This document shows, piece after piece, positions 42,150-51,305 of a stretch of 64,000 nt of DNA. The notes below the pieces were generated by a model. That model ran no database searches and had not been told where the DNA came from. It saw only the letters and a program-made list of their open reading frames with translations. Every line of letters starts with the position of its first letter. The first letter of the stretch is position 1. The stretch lies in NCBI GenBank assembly GCA_013823945.1, contig PNMZ01000002.1:1-64000 (forward strand), written 5' to 3'. This stretch comes from a bacterium. GTDB taxonomy: Bacteria > Armatimonadota > Fimbriimonadia > Fimbriimonadales > Fimbriimonadaceae. A program made the position numbers and the translations under genes.

Positions 42150-42262
42150 AGCGCGGCAGGCATTCGGACTTCTCGTTTGTGATGAGTTACCGTTGCGGCA
42201 CAGTGCCGGATTTTCACCGGACTTCCCCTGTTCGCCTTTTTTCAGGCGCGCGATCCACGACA
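42150..42262 (-). promoter_or_regulatory. cobalamin riboswitch
   Basis: Read on the minus strand, the conserved core is present in order: GGGGAAGTCCGGTGAAAATC, CGGCACTGTGCCGCAACGG followed by TAA, then AAGTCCGAATGCCTGCC. These match the GGGAA, GGUGaaAaUCC, CCGCaACxGUAA and AGuC...CCUGCC blocks of the Rfam cobalamin family. P1 can be closed by GCGCG (about 42245-42252) with CGCGC (42151-42155). The peripheral P7-P9 part is short. It ends about 50 nt upstream of the prepilin-like ATG. No terminator is visible in between. CCTA/TAGG near the ribosome-binding site suggests translational control. Confidence 0.9.
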
Positions 42263-42382
42263 GAACGCTCGGGCTTCTGAGGTTGAGTATGGCTTTTAGT
42301 CGAGATTGAAAGTGGACTTTTGGGGTGCTTCGATAGGCTCAAGTGGGATGAGTGGGTTTGGGTAGAGTTATGGGATTACAGG

Positions 42383-43819
42383 ATGAGCAACTCCTCAATG
42401 GTAGAGATGCAGGTAAAGCGAGAAGATTTGAACCCGGCAACAGTTCAGTTGGCGGTTGAGTGCAGTGAAGACCAGATCAAAGCGGGTTTCGACCGAGCTT
42501 TGCGTGATTTGAGCAAGAAGGTCAAGGTACCAGGCTTCCGCCCGGGCAAGGCCCCGAAGAAGATGGTTGAGGAAGCGATTAATCCTCAGGCACTTTATGA
42601 GACGGCGGCGGAGAATATTGTTCGTAAGGCTTATGAAGAAGCGGCGAAAGCAGAGGATTTGAAGCCAGCGGGTCAGCCGAGCGTGGACATTTTGGAATTT
42701 TATCGCGGAGGCGAGCCGCTCGAAGATGGCAAGACTGCTGATCCGGCGTTCAAGTTCAGTGTGAAGGTTCCTCTGGAGCCGGTGGTTGAGCTAGCTGAGT
42801 ACAAAGGTTTGGAAGCCAATCGTCCCGGAGTTGCGGTGAGCGACGAGGAGATTGATCATCAGATCGAGGAGCTTCGCCGGGGCCAAGGCAAGAAGAGCGA
42901 AGTTTCGGATCGGGGTATCCAAGAAGGCGATGCAGTTGTCCTCTCGTTGACCGCCGATGACGATGAATCGCGCAGCTTTATGGTGATCGCGGGTCAGACT
43001 TTTGAAGGTTTGGATAAGGCGATGATGGGGATGGTTGCGGATGATGTCAAGGCGGTTACGCTGGAGTATCCGGAGAACTTCCAACATGAAGGTTGGAAGG
43101 GCCAGAAGAAGAAAACTAAGCTCTCGATCAAGTCGGTGAGTGCGTTCCAGCTTCCGGCATTGGACGATGAATTTGCCAAGGGATATAACTTTGACAATGT
43201 TGATGCGCTTCGTGAGCGAGTTCGCCAGGGCATCACGGAAGTCAAAGAAAACGCGGCGAAGGACATGGTTCGCGATCAGTTGCTCGATGCATTGCTGAGC
43301 AAGAGCACGGTTCACGTTGCTGAAAACACATGGGAAAGTGTTGTGGATCGCCGTTTGCGCGAGATGGGGCAAGAACTTCAGTCCCGAGGAGCGAAGTTTG
43401 AGGATTACTTCAAGCAGAATGGATTGACAGAAGAAGAATTCATTGAGCAATTGAAAGCGGATGCGAAAGTGAATGTCGAGCGTGCGGTTGTGATCCAGAA
43501 ATTGTTCCAGGACAACAAGATGGAGATCAAGCAGGACGATCTTAACAACTTTTTCCGCCAAGTGATTGCGGAGAATAATGTTCCACCGGAGCAGGTCGAA
43601 GCATTTTCTAAGGAATTCGGTGCTCAGATTCGCGAAGAAGTGATTTTCCGAGCGATGACGAGCAAGGTGACAGATTTGTTGATCGAACATGCAAAGATCA
43701 CTGAGGGTGCGGCTCCGGCGGCAAAGGCTGCGGCAAAGAAACCTGCAGCTAAAAAGGCTGATGGTGAAAATGCTCCAGCGAAAAAGGCAACCAAGGCAAC
43801 AAAGAAGTCAGAAAAGTAG
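42383..43819 (+). CDS. tig: trigger factor
   Basis: Ribosome-bound chaperone and peptidyl-prolyl isomerase. The ribosome-binding signature is VPGFRPGKAP in the N-terminal domain, the FKBP domain begins near GDAVVLSLTADDDESRSFMV, and the C-terminal helical arms follow. A Lys/Ala-rich tail (AAKAAAKKPAAKKADG and on to KKSEK) extends past the usual end and may help ribosome or nucleic-acid contact. The start is uncertain among ATG 42383, 42398 and 42407. About 478 aa. It leads the order tig-clpP-clpX, a common chaperone-protease neighbourhood. Confidence 0.96.
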   Translation: MSNSSMVEMQVKREDLNPATVQLAVECSEDQIKAGFDRALRDLSKKVKVPGFRPGKAPKKMVEEAINPQALYETAAENIVRKAYEEAAKAEDLKPAGQPSVDILEFYRGGEPLEDGKTADPAFKFSVKVPLEPVVELAEYKGLEANRPGVAVSDEEIDHQIEELRRGQGKKSEVSDRGIQEGDAVVLSLTADDDESRSFMVIAGQTFEGLDKAMMGMVADDVKAVTLEYPENFQHEGWKGQKKKTKLSIKSVSAFQLPALDDEFAKGYNFDNVDALRERVRQGITEVKENAAKDMVRDQLLDALLSKSTVHVAENTWESVVDRRLREMGQELQSRGAKFEDYFKQNGLTEEEFIEQLKADAKVNVERAVVIQKLFQDNKMEIKQDDLNNFFRQVIAENNVPPEQVEAFSKEFGAQIREEVIFRAMTSKVTDLLIEHAKITEGAAPAAKAAAKKPAAKKADGENAPAKKATKATKKSEK

Positions 43820-43831
43820 TAACGTTAAATT

Positions 43832-43859
43832 GGGCCTGCACGGATGACGCTTCAGGCCC
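43832..43859 (+). other. hairpin between tig and clpP
   Basis: GGGCCTG (43832-43838) pairs with CAGGCCC (43853-43859) across a 14-nt loop, 12 nt after the tig stop. No T-run follows, so it may lower readthrough, stabilise mRNA ends or be a processing site between tig and clpP. Confidence 0.45.
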
Positions 43860-43892
43860 GACAACTCCATTAAAGGTACAGGGATTGACAGA

Positions 43893-44492
43893 ATGAATGA
43901 AATGAATGTTGGAGTCCCGTTTGTCATTGAACAAACGGCCCGTGGTGAGCGCAGTTACGACATCTGGTCACGTCTTCTCAAAGATCGGATTGTCTTTTTG
44001 GGGACTCCGGTTGATGACTATGTGGCGAATCTTTTAATTGCCCAGTTCCTGTTTTTGGAAAAAGAAGATCCAGACAAGGATATTGATTTTTACATTCACA
44101 GCCCCGGTGGGAGCGTGAGTGCGGGTCTTGCAATCTACGACACGATGAAGATGATCAAGCCAGATGTTGCGACGATTTGTGTTGGACAAGCGGCTTCGAT
44201 GGGTGCGGTTTTGCTTTCAGGCGGGACAAAGGGGAAGCGGTACTGCTTGAACAATGCTCGCGTGATGATTCACCAGGTGAGTGGAGGGGCTCAGGGTCAA
44301 TTGACGGATATGAAAATTGCGATCCAGGAAGCCGACCGATATATGAGCATTTTGATGGGAATTCTTGCAGAAGCAACCGGCAAATCAATCGAAGAAGTGA
44401 CCAAGGACTGTGACCGGGACCACTTCATGTCGGCAGAAGAAGCGACGAATTATGGAATCGTGGATAAAGTTCTGAAGCCGGGCGAACGATAA
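43893..44492 (+). CDS. clpP: ATP-dependent Clp protease proteolytic subunit
   Basis: 199 aa. Serine protease that forms the degradation barrel. Catalytic Ser102 lies in [14 protein letters not shown] and His127 in [14 protein letters not shown]; the Asp of the triad is in [13 protein letters not shown]. The N-terminus ([20 protein letters not shown]) is the typical axial loop region. It is 14 nt upstream of clpX and clearly its partner. AAGGTACAGGG lies upstream of the ATG. Confidence 0.98.
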   Translation: MNEMNVGVPFVIEQTARGERSYDIWSRLLKDRIVFLGTPVDDYVANLLIAQFLFLEKEDPDKDIDFYIHSPGGSVSAGLAIYDTMKMIKPDVATICVGQAASMGAVLLSGGTKGKRYCLNNARVMIHQVSGGAQGQLTDMKIAIQEADRYMSILMGILAEATGKSIEEVTKDCDRDHFMSAEEATNYGIVDKVLKPGER

Positions 44493-44506
44493 TAAAGGGA
44501 AGGAAC

Positions 44507-45820
44507 ATGGCTAAACAAGACGAGCGCCGGGATCGTTGTTGTCTCTGCGGAAAGAAAAAGGAACAAGTTCCGAAGCTGATTGTTGGACTGCATGGAGCAG
44601 TTTGTTCGGATTGCGTTGAACTCTGCAAGGAGATTTTGAGCAATGAAGGTTCAAAGCGTGACGTTGCGCCGACGGCAGCAGCGGCGTCTTTGGAAGCGAT
44701 TGGTTCGGGTTCATTCTCGGGCTCAGATACACGGAGTTTGCCGAAACCAAAGGAAATCGTTGAGTTTCTGGACAACTATGTAATTGGCCAGGAGCATGCG
44801 AAGCGAGCCCTTTCGGTCGCGGTTTATAATCACTACAAGCGCGTCAGCCACAAGGGTGGCGATCAGGATGTTGAGTTACAGAAGAGCAACATTTTGATGA
44901 TCGGCCCGACGGGGAGTGGAAAAACGCTCTTGGCTCAGACTTTGGCGCGGATGCTTGAGGTTCCGTTTGCGATTGCGGATGCAACGGCTTTGACTGAAGC
45001 AGGCTATGTTGGGGAAGATGTTGAGAACATTTTGCTCAAGCTTTGGCAGTCGGCGGAGAACATGGATTCGCGTGATCCGAAGTCGCTTTGTGAACGCGGA
45101 ATCATTTATGTTGACGAGATTGACAAGGTGAGCCGGAAAAGCGACAACCCTTCGATCACTCGCGATGTGAGTGGTGAAGGAGTTCAGCAAGCGTTGCTTA
45201 AGATTTTGGAAGGTACGGTCGCGAACGTTCCGCCTCAAGGTGGACGAAAGCATCCTCAGCAGGATTACATCCAAGTTGACACGAGCAACATTCTCTTTAT
45301 CTGCGGGGGCGCCTTTGATGGTCTGGAAGAGATTGTCATGCGCCGGCAGAAGGAGAATGTTATGGGCTTCCGGAGTGAACCGCAAAGCAAGACGGAGCGA
45401 AAGAAAGACGTTCTGCAAGACGCGAGCCCAGAGGATTTGATGAAATTCGGGTTGATTCCCGAGTTCATCGGTCGATTGCCGGTTGTGACCGCCTTGAATC
45501 AGCTTGATGAAGAAGCCTTGGTCGAGATTTTGACCGGTCCGAAGAATGCAATCATGAAGCAATATGCTCGGTTCTTTGAGCTGGATGGCGTTGAGCTACA
45601 GGTTGCGTCAGAAGCGTTGCGTGAAATTGCTCAAGAAGCGATGAAGCGAAAGACTGGGGCTCGAGCATTGAGGGCGATCATTGAGCAGATCATGCTGGAA
45701 GTGATGTACGAAGTTCCGAGCAAAACGGATGTCAAACGGGTGGTCATTCCTCCGGGAGTGATCAGCGAGAAGAAGCAGCCGATTTTGATGACACAAGAAC
45801 AGATCAAGGAAGCGAGCTAG
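44507..45820 (+). CDS. clpX: ATP-dependent Clp protease ATP-binding subunit ClpX
   Basis: 437 aa AAA+ unfoldase that feeds ClpP. The N-terminal zinc-binding domain has [10 protein letters not shown] and [10 protein letters not shown]. Walker A is [12 protein letters not shown], the pore loop follows in [12 protein letters not shown], Walker B is [11 protein letters not shown], and sensor/arginine-finger segments are in [15 protein letters not shown] and [15 protein letters not shown]. The IGF-type ClpP-docking loop region appears as MGFRSEPQ, so the canonical Ile-Gly-Phe is Met-Gly-Phe here. GGAAGG lies before the ATG. The gene ends in a strong terminator. Confidence 0.98.
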   Translation: MAKQDERRDRCCLCGKKKEQVPKLIVGLHGAVCSDCVELCKEILSNEGSKRDVAPTAAAASLEAIGSGSFSGSDTRSLPKPKEIVEFLDNYVIGQEHAKRALSVAVYNHYKRVSHKGGDQDVELQKSNILMIGPTGSGKTLLAQTLARMLEVPFAIADATALTEAGYVGEDVENILLKLWQSAENMDSRDPKSLCERGIIYVDEIDKVSRKSDNPSITRDVSGEGVQQALLKILEGTVANVPPQGGRKHPQQDYIQVDTSNILFICGGAFDGLEEIVMRRQKENVMGFRSEPQSKTERKKDVLQDASPEDLMKFGLIPEFIGRLPVVTALNQLDEEALVEILTGPKNAIMKQYARFFELDGVELQVASEALREIAQEAMKRKTGARALRAIIEQIMLEVMYEVPSKTDVKRVVIPPGVISEKKQPILMTQEQIKEAS

Positions 45821-45841
45821 TTTCGCGGATTTGTCGAGTAA

Positions 45842-45874
45842 TTGGGCCAGGAGTTTGACTCCTGGCCCAAATTT
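45842..45874 (+). terminator. clpX terminator
   Basis: A 13-bp perfect stem (TTGGGCCAGGAGT at 45842-45854 with ACTCCTGGCCCAA at 45858-45870) is followed by ATTTG. It is 21 nt after the clpX stop. Confidence 0.82.
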
Positions 45875-46056
45875 GTTACGAGCTAGTAGGGTTTGCGGCT
45901 AGTAAGTGTGCGATCAGTAGGGTTGCGGGATTGGATGGGCCCTGTTATTTTTGGTAGTGAAAGAATGCACTCAACTGTTGAATAAGACCACTGTGCCGGA
46001 ATGCTCCTTCCCTGGAGAGTGGCACAGTTTGAATTGAGATTGAGGCGAGAACTCTG

Positions 46057-46398
46057 ATGTACTTACTGACCTGGAACCACATTGATCGACAAATTGAAGC
46101 CAGCTTTGGCGGAAAAGTGACGCTTGCTGAGGCAAACGTTTTTATGGAAGAACTGCGAGAATTGCTTGCGGACAAAAGCGACCGGCACTTTGACGTGATG
46201 ATGGACTACTCGACTTCGAGTCCGATGGCGGAGGATGTTGCGCGGACTTTGGAAGAGGCACGAGAAATGTGCTTGTTTGGGGGAGCCTCGCGGATCACAT
46301 TTGTGACGCGGACGCAGAACGAGGCAGCGGTTTTGACAAATGCCCGATTGCAGGGTGTTTTAGAAGGCCGCGAGCGCTATATGGCTTTTGCCGCCTGA
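46057..46398 (+). CDS. small STAS/SpoIIAA-like protein
   Basis: 113 aa. The pattern YLLTWNHIDRQIEASFGGKV, a helix (LAEANVFMEELRELLADK), HFDVMMDYST, and a second helix-strand pair (ASRITFVTRTQNEA) fits the small alpha/beta sandwich of SpoIIAA/STAS-like proteins, many of which sit at or near the membrane. No phosphorylatable Ser in a conserved loop can be assigned with confidence. It stands alone between two terminators. Function unknown. Confidence 0.6.
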   Translation: MYLLTWNHIDRQIEASFGGKVTLAEANVFMEELRELLADKSDRHFDVMMDYSTSSPMAEDVARTLEEAREMCLFGGASRITFVTRTQNEAAVLTNARLQGVLEGRERYMAFAA

Positions 46399-46458
46399 GG
46401 AAACGACTTTAATGGACGGTTGGATTTCTGGCCGTTCACCATTCCTCTCCTCAACGCA

Positions 46459-46490
46459 ACCCCGACGATGTTGTCGGGGTCTTATTGTTT
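46459..46490. terminator. terminator between convergent genes
   Basis: ACCCCGAC (46459-46466), a 6-nt loop, and GTCGGGGT (46473-46480) precede CTTATTGTTTTC. It ends the STAS-like gene and abuts the stop of the RNHCP gene. Confidence 0.8.
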
Positions 46491-46844
46491 TCATAGGCCC
46501 TCAACCCTTTCGATTGGAAATGGGCTTTCCACCAAGGGCCTTGCGGCAAGTTTCAGAAGCACATATGGATTATCGTCAGCAGCTGTCCGGTTGCTTTTGA
46601 ACGCCCCGCAGCCTGTGCATCGGTGGATGATGGCCCATTCGCTTCCTTTACGAACCCAGATTGCGACAGGCTCCATGTCGGACTGACAGGGATTTGATCG
46701 GTCCCCTGGTTTTTGATCAACGTGGAGAGAGTGAAGGCAATTGGGGCAGTGATTGCGGTGGCTTGAGCCAGCGCCATCGGGATAGACGAGGGTGCGACAG
46801 TTGACGCACCGAAACGGCTTGTTGAGTTGTTTTTGTTTGTTCAA
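46491..46844 (-). CDS. RNHCP-domain zinc protein
   Basis: 117 aa. RCVNCRTLVYPDGAGSSHRN followed by HCPNCLHSLHVDQKPGDR contains the RNHCP signature that names the domain, with two CxxC pairs for zinc. HRCTGCGAFKSNR gives a second zinc-binding element, followed by NRTAADDNPYVLLKLAARPL. Members are small cytosolic proteins of unknown role, perhaps nucleic-acid binding. A palindrome CCACCAG/CTGGTGG (46871-46887) lies just upstream and could be its operator. Confidence 0.85.
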   Translation of the reverse strand: MNKQKQLNKPFRCVNCRTLVYPDGAGSSHRNHCPNCLHSLHVDQKPGDRSNPCQSDMEPVAIWVRKGSEWAIIHRCTGCGAFKSNRTAADDNPYVLLKLAARPLVESPFPIERVEGL

Positions 46845-46870
46845 TTGATCCTAGTTGTTCCTAAACAGAG

Positions 46871-46887
46871 CCACCAGATACTGGTGG
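46871..46887. promoter_or_regulatory. palindrome upstream of RNHCP gene
   Basis: CCACCAG-ATA-CTGGTGG is a perfect 7-bp dyad 27 nt before the RNHCP start codon. It may be an operator. On the plus strand it is followed at a distance by ATTTTT, so a weak terminator is also possible. Confidence 0.35.
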
Positions 46888-46969
46888 TGGAGAGATTTTT
46901 ATGAGCACCAAGGTTTGCACTTGGGCAACTTAGGATCGGGCGGTCTTCATACAAGTTCCGTGGCAGAGT

Positions 46970-47962
46970 TTAGTCCGGAGCATCGAGTCGGGAGTAGGAC
47001 CCAGACTGTTCTAGTCGCTGGAATTGTTCGGCGGTGGCTTCGGTGTATTTGGGTGTGAGAGCCCGTATTTCGGGATTGGCAATGGTCAGAATCTCGTTGG
47101 CGAGGAGGAGTCGCCGGGATGCAATGAGGTACTCCCAGTCTTGCCACGAGACTCCGAAATCTGGGGGTGAATAGGGGAAGAATTTCCAGAACTGGGTTTC
47201 TCGTTTCCGCCAGCCGGGCTGGGAGCGGAAATAGAAGAACGCGGTGCTGATGTCGAACAACGGCGGGGCGTAACAACAATCGTCGAAGTCGAGGATGTGA
47301 ATTTGTTCGCCAGAACGTTTCATATTTCCCATGTGGAGGTCGTAGTGGATAATCTGGGAAGTTTGGGAAAATTGTAATTTGTGATAAATGAAGTTGGCTT
47401 TATCGAGAATTTTCTCGAAGAGAAGTGTATAGTTTTCGTATCCAAAATCGGAAAAGTTGAGGGTTTGACCGAGAATCACATCGTTAATCGTTGGTAGCTC
47501 GGCGTTTTGGGGAAGTTGAGGTGGGTTTTCATGGAGCAAATGCAAGGTTTCGGCATAGCTTTTCACGAGCTTGAGAGATGGGCGAGTTGGGTAGGGCGTT
47601 CCAGGGAGCCAGTGGTAACAAACGGCATAGAGCGGTCGGTCGAACCTGGGGAGGTCGCTGGCCAAGATGTATTCGCCACTGGGTGAGCAGTAGGGGATGG
47701 CAGCCGAGATTTTGGGGTTCTCGGCGAGCTGGGAAGTCCAAGCGATTTCTCCCCGGATGTTTTCAAGTGTCCGAGGTGAGTTGATATTGATTCGAACGGC
47801 GAATGTGCCTCGTGTTGATTCAATTCTGAATGTTGTGTTGTATCCGTGGTTAGCGAGACGGATGGAGGTTGGTTCGAGTCCGAATTCGTTGGCGAATTTT
47901 TGCGCGAAGGGTCGGAGGGTTGCGACTTGGCTTTGTTTGGAGAGATCGTTGAAGGGTTTCAC
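46970..47962 (-). CDS. aminoglycoside phosphotransferase-fold kinase
   Basis: 330 aa with the APH/choline-kinase fold. The N-lobe has IRLANHGYNTTFRIESTRGT with the ATP-binding Lys replaced by Arg in FAVRININSP. The catalytic loop is IIHYDLHMGNMKRSG (H-x-D-x-x-x-x-N), and the metal-binding segment is HILDFDDCCYAPPLFD. Such proteins phosphorylate small molecules such as choline, homoserine, fructosamine or antibiotics. Nothing nearby fixes the substrate. It is divergent from pruA. Confidence 0.85.
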   Translation of the reverse strand: MKPFNDLSKQSQVATLRPFAQKFANEFGLEPTSIRLANHGYNTTFRIESTRGTFAVRININSPRTLENIRGEIAWTSQLAENPKISAAIPYCSPSGEYILASDLPRFDRPLYAVCYHWLPGTPYPTRPSLKLVKSYAETLHLLHENPPQLPQNAELPTINDVILGQTLNFSDFGYENYTLLFEKILDKANFIYHKLQFSQTSQIIHYDLHMGNMKRSGEQIHILDFDDCCYAPPLFDISTAFFYFRSQPGWRKRETQFWKFFPYSPPDFGVSWQDWEYLIASRRLLLANEILTIANPEIRALTPKYTEATAEQFQRLEQSGSYSRLDAPD

Positions 47963-48033
47963 GGGAGGAATTCAGTTAGGTCGTGGTCACTTTGGACGAG
48001 GGAGTCAGTCAGTTCGGTCGGTAGACTACGGTT

Positions 48034-49662
48034 ATGAAAGTGGGCAATTTCCGTTACCCGATGCCAGTCAACGAACCGATCCTGAATTATGGGCCAGGAA
48101 GCCCAGAAAAGGCGCGGCTGAAAGAAGTTTTGCGAGAGTTGAAGGGGCAGGTGATGGACATTCCGATGGTGATCGGCGGGAAGGAAGTCCGGAGTGGGGA
48201 TACCAAAGAGATTCGGCCACCGCATGAAATTAGCCATTTGTTGGGACATTTTCATGCGAGCGACGAAAGCCACGTTCGGGCGGCAATTGATGCGGCTTTG
48301 GCGGCGCGGAAAAGCTGGGCGGCGATGGATTGGGAAACGCGGGCAGCAATCTTTTTGAAAGCGGCGGACTTGATTGCGACGAAGTATCGACCCTATATGA
48401 ACGGGACGACGATGTTGGGGCAGAGCAAAAATGCGTTCCAAGCGGAAATTGATGCGGCTTGTGAAATCATCGACTTTTTGCGGTTCAACGTTCACTTTTT
48501 GGATGAGATTTATCGTGTTCAGCCGATCAGTGGGCCGATGATGCATAACCGCATGGAGTACCGGGGATTGGAAGGATTTGTGCTTGCTGTAACTCCGTTC
48601 AACTTTACGGCGATTGGCGGGAATCTCCCGACCTGCGTTGCGATGTGCGGCAACGTTGTGGTTTGGAAGCCGGCGAATACACAGGTGTATTCAGCTTATA
48701 TGTTCATGAAGATTTTGCAAGAGGCAGGTTTGCCAGATGGGGTGATCAACCTGATCTATCCGAGCGGGCCAGTTGCGGGAGAGATTTGTACAAGCCACCC
48801 TGACTTTGCGGGGGTTCACTTTACGGGGTCTACGGGAGTTTTCAATTACTTCTGGAAGACGATTGGTGAGCGAATTGCGACGTACAAGGGTTATCCGCGG
48901 ATCGTTGGGGAGACCGGTGGCAAGGACTTTGTGATTGCGCATAAGTCAGCGAATCCGGATGAGGTTGTGACAGCTTTGTTGCGGGGGGCGTTTGAGTACC
49001 AAGGTCAGAAATGTTCGGCGGCAAGTCGAGCTTATATTCCTTCCAATATGGCGGCGGAAGTCAAAGAGAAACTGATTGCGGGGGTTAAGAGCTTCAAGAT
49101 GGGGCCGGTGGACGATTTCCGGAATTTTGTTAATGCAGTGATCGACGAAAAGGCGTTTGATTCGATTGCCGGATATATTGACCAGGCGAAGGCGGACGGT
49201 CAGGATATTTGGGTGGGCGGTGGTCACGACAAATCGGTGGGTTATTTTATTGAGCCGACGGTGATTGAGGCAAAGGATCCGAAGTACCGGACGATGTGCG
49301 AGGAGATTTTTGGTCCGGTACTTACAGTGCATGTTTATGATGCGGAGAAGTTTGAGGAGACTTTGGATTTGGTTGATTCGACTTCGCCTTATGCGTTGAC
49401 CGGTGCGGTTCTGAGCAAGGATCGTGCGGCGGTTGAGCTCGCCGTTGATAAGTTGCGGCATGCGGCGGGGAACTTCTACATTAATGATAAGCCAACGGGG
49501 GCGGTAGTTGGTCAACAGCCGTTCGGTGGAGCAAGGGCAAGTGGGACGAATGACAAGGCAGGATCGCCTTTGAATCTGTACCGGTGGCTGAGTGCGCGGA
49601 CGATCAAGGAGACCTTCGTGACGCCGACGGATTACCGTTATCCGTTTTTGGGTGAGGAATAA
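48034..49662 (+). CDS. pruA: L-glutamate gamma-semialdehyde dehydrogenase
   Basis: 542 aa NAD-dependent aldehyde dehydrogenase oxidising glutamate semialdehyde, the second step of proline breakdown. VTPFNFTAIGGNLPTCVAM and VWKPANTQVYSAYMFMKILQ form the cofactor site, GVHFTGSTGVFNYFWKTIG follows, and Cys327 in YQGQKCSAASRAYIP is catalytic, with the active-site Glu in VGETGGKDFVIA. The N-terminus and length match the stand-alone P5C dehydrogenase type, not bifunctional PutA. No proline dehydrogenase is adjacent. Confidence 0.95.
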   Translation: MKVGNFRYPMPVNEPILNYGPGSPEKARLKEVLRELKGQVMDIPMVIGGKEVRSGDTKEIRPPHEISHLLGHFHASDESHVRAAIDAALAARKSWAAMDWETRAAIFLKAADLIATKYRPYMNGTTMLGQSKNAFQAEIDAACEIIDFLRFNVHFLDEIYRVQPISGPMMHNRMEYRGLEGFVLAVTPFNFTAIGGNLPTCVAMCGNVVVWKPANTQVYSAYMFMKILQEAGLPDGVINLIYPSGPVAGEICTSHPDFAGVHFTGSTGVFNYFWKTIGERIATYKGYPRIVGETGGKDFVIAHKSANPDEVVTALLRGAFEYQGQKCSAASRAYIPSNMAAEVKEKLIAGVKSFKMGPVDDFRNFVNAVIDEKAFDSIAGYIDQAKADGQDIWVGGGHDKSVGYFIEPTVIEAKDPKYRTMCEEIFGPVLTVHVYDAEKFEETLDLVDSTSPYALTGAVLSKDRAAVELAVDKLRHAAGNFYINDKPTGAVVGQQPFGGARASGTNDKAGSPLNLYRWLSARTIKETFVTPTDYRYPFLGEE

Positions 49663-49706
49663 ACCTGGAAGGTAGGAGCGGCGGACAAGTCGTTCGCACT
49701 GATGCG

Positions 49707-51227
49707 TTAGCGGCCTCGGAAGAGGCCGCCGAGGATTCCGCGGATGATTTTGCCGCTGTTCTTGCTGAGTTCGCGTCCGATTTGAGAGCCAGCAGAGCGC
49801 ATGGCGGACTTCATCATAGCTTCTCCGGCGGTCTCGCGGGTTCGGGGTCGTGAGGTTGTTCTTTGGGCCCGGGCGGCTTCTTTTGCAGCTTTTTCTTCGG
49901 CTTCAGCCCTTGCTTCGGCGGCTTCAAGTTCGGCAGCTTCAGCGGCGGCTTGTTCGGCGCGTTTGGTGAGGACTTCGTAGGCGGACTCTCGGTCTACGGT
50001 TTTGTCGTAAAGAGCAGCGACCGGGGAGTTGGCCATGATTTTGGCGCGCTCTTCTGGAGTTGCGGGGCCGAGCCGGGAACTGGGAGGGCGGATCAGAGTT
50101 TGCTGGACAATGATTGGGGTTCCTTTGCCTTCCAGAGTACTGACGAGGGCTTCACCGACTCCGAGTTGGGTGATGACTTCTTCGGTACTGAATGCGGGGT
50201 TAACTCGGAATGTGGTGGCGGCGGCTTTGACGGCCTTTTGGTCGCGGGGGGTGAAGGCGCGAAGGGCGTGTTGATAGCGGTTGCCGAGTTGGCCGAGAAC
50301 GCTGTCGGGGATATCCAGTGGATTTTGGGTGACGAAGTAAACACCGACGCCTTTTGAACGGATGAGTCGGACAACTTGCTCAACTTTATCCACGAGAGGT
50401 TTGGGAGCGTCGTTGAAGAGAAGGTGAGCTTCGTCGAAGAAGAAAACGAGTTTGGGTTGGTCGGGATCTCCGACTTCGGGGAGTTCTTCAAAGAGTTCGG
50501 AGAGAAGCCAGAGGAGGAATGTGGAGTAGAGCTTGGGGCTCTGCATGAGCTTGTCGGCGGCAAGGATGTTGATGAATCCTTCGCCGGTATGGGTAGTGCG
50601 CATGAAGTCTTTGAGATCGAGGGCGGGCTCGCCGAAGAATTTTTCACCGCCTTGCTGTTCAAGGACAAGGAGGGCGCGTTGGATTGCACCGACGGATGCG
50701 GAGCTGACCTGACCATATTCGGTTTGGATTTCTTTGGCGTTGTCGCCGATGAAGTTGAGCATGCTTTTGAGATCTTTGAGATCAAGCATGAGGAGGTCTT
50801 GGTCGTCGGCGATGGCAAAGGCGATATTGAGGACGCCTTCTTGGGTTTCGTTGAGTTGGAGCAGTTGGGCGAGAAGGAGTGGGCCCATCTCAGAGACGGT
50901 CGTCCGGATTTGGTGGCCTTGATCGGCGAACAAATCCCAGAAAATGACGGGGGCGGGTTTGTATGAATAGTTTTGGAGTTCGATGACCTGGGCGCGTTCT
51001 TCGAGCTTGGGGTTTCCGCCGCCGGTTTGGGAGAGTCCGCTGAGGTCGCCTTTGACATCGGCCATGAAGACAGGGACACCCATTTGGGAAAATTGCTCGG
51101 CGAGGATTTGGAGGGTGACGGTTTTTCCGGTACCGGTTGCTCCGGCGATGAGTCCGTGGCGGTTAGAGAGTTTGGGGAGTTGGTAGACGGGCTCGGTTGA
51201 TTTTCCGACGAAGATGGGATCGGCCAT
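49707..51227 (-). CDS. HerA-like (DUF853) ATPase
   Basis: 506 aa. Walker A is [37 protein letters not shown] follows, and Walker B is [34 protein letters not shown] is typical of the DUF853 branch of HerA/FtsK-type ATPases. After residue 410 comes an Ala/Glu coiled coil ([20 protein letters not shown]), then a basic Ser/Arg region and a Gly-rich end ([13 protein letters not shown]). No NurA-type nuclease is nearby, so a role in DNA end processing is only a family inference. It is convergent with pruA. Confidence 0.88.
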   Translation of the reverse strand: MADPIFVGKSTEPVYQLPKLSNRHGLIAGATGTGKTVTLQILAEQFSQMGVPVFMADVKGDLSGLSQTGGGNPKLEERAQVIELQNYSYKPAPVIFWDLFADQGHQIRTTVSEMGPLLLAQLLQLNETQEGVLNIAFAIADDQDLLMLDLKDLKSMLNFIGDNAKEIQTEYGQVSSASVGAIQRALLVLEQQGGEKFFGEPALDLKDFMRTTHTGEGFINILAADKLMQSPKLYSTFLLWLLSELFEELPEVGDPDQPKLVFFFDEAHLLFNDAPKPLVDKVEQVVRLIRSKGVGVYFVTQNPLDIPDSVLGQLGNRYQHALRAFTPRDQKAVKAAATTFRVNPAFSTEEVITQLGVGEALVSTLEGKGTPIIVQQTLIRPPSSRLGPATPEERAKIMANSPVAALYDKTVDRESAYEVLTKRAEQAAAEAAELEAAEARAEAEEKAAKEAARAQRTTSRPRTRETAGEAMMKSAMRSAGSQIGRELSKNSGKIIRGILGGLFRGR

Positions 51228-51305
51228 TTCTTTTCTCTTTTTGGTTAGGGATTAGGTTACCGCAGGGGCGGGGACTTGGTGGTTCTTGGTAAGATTGGGT
51301 TCGAT

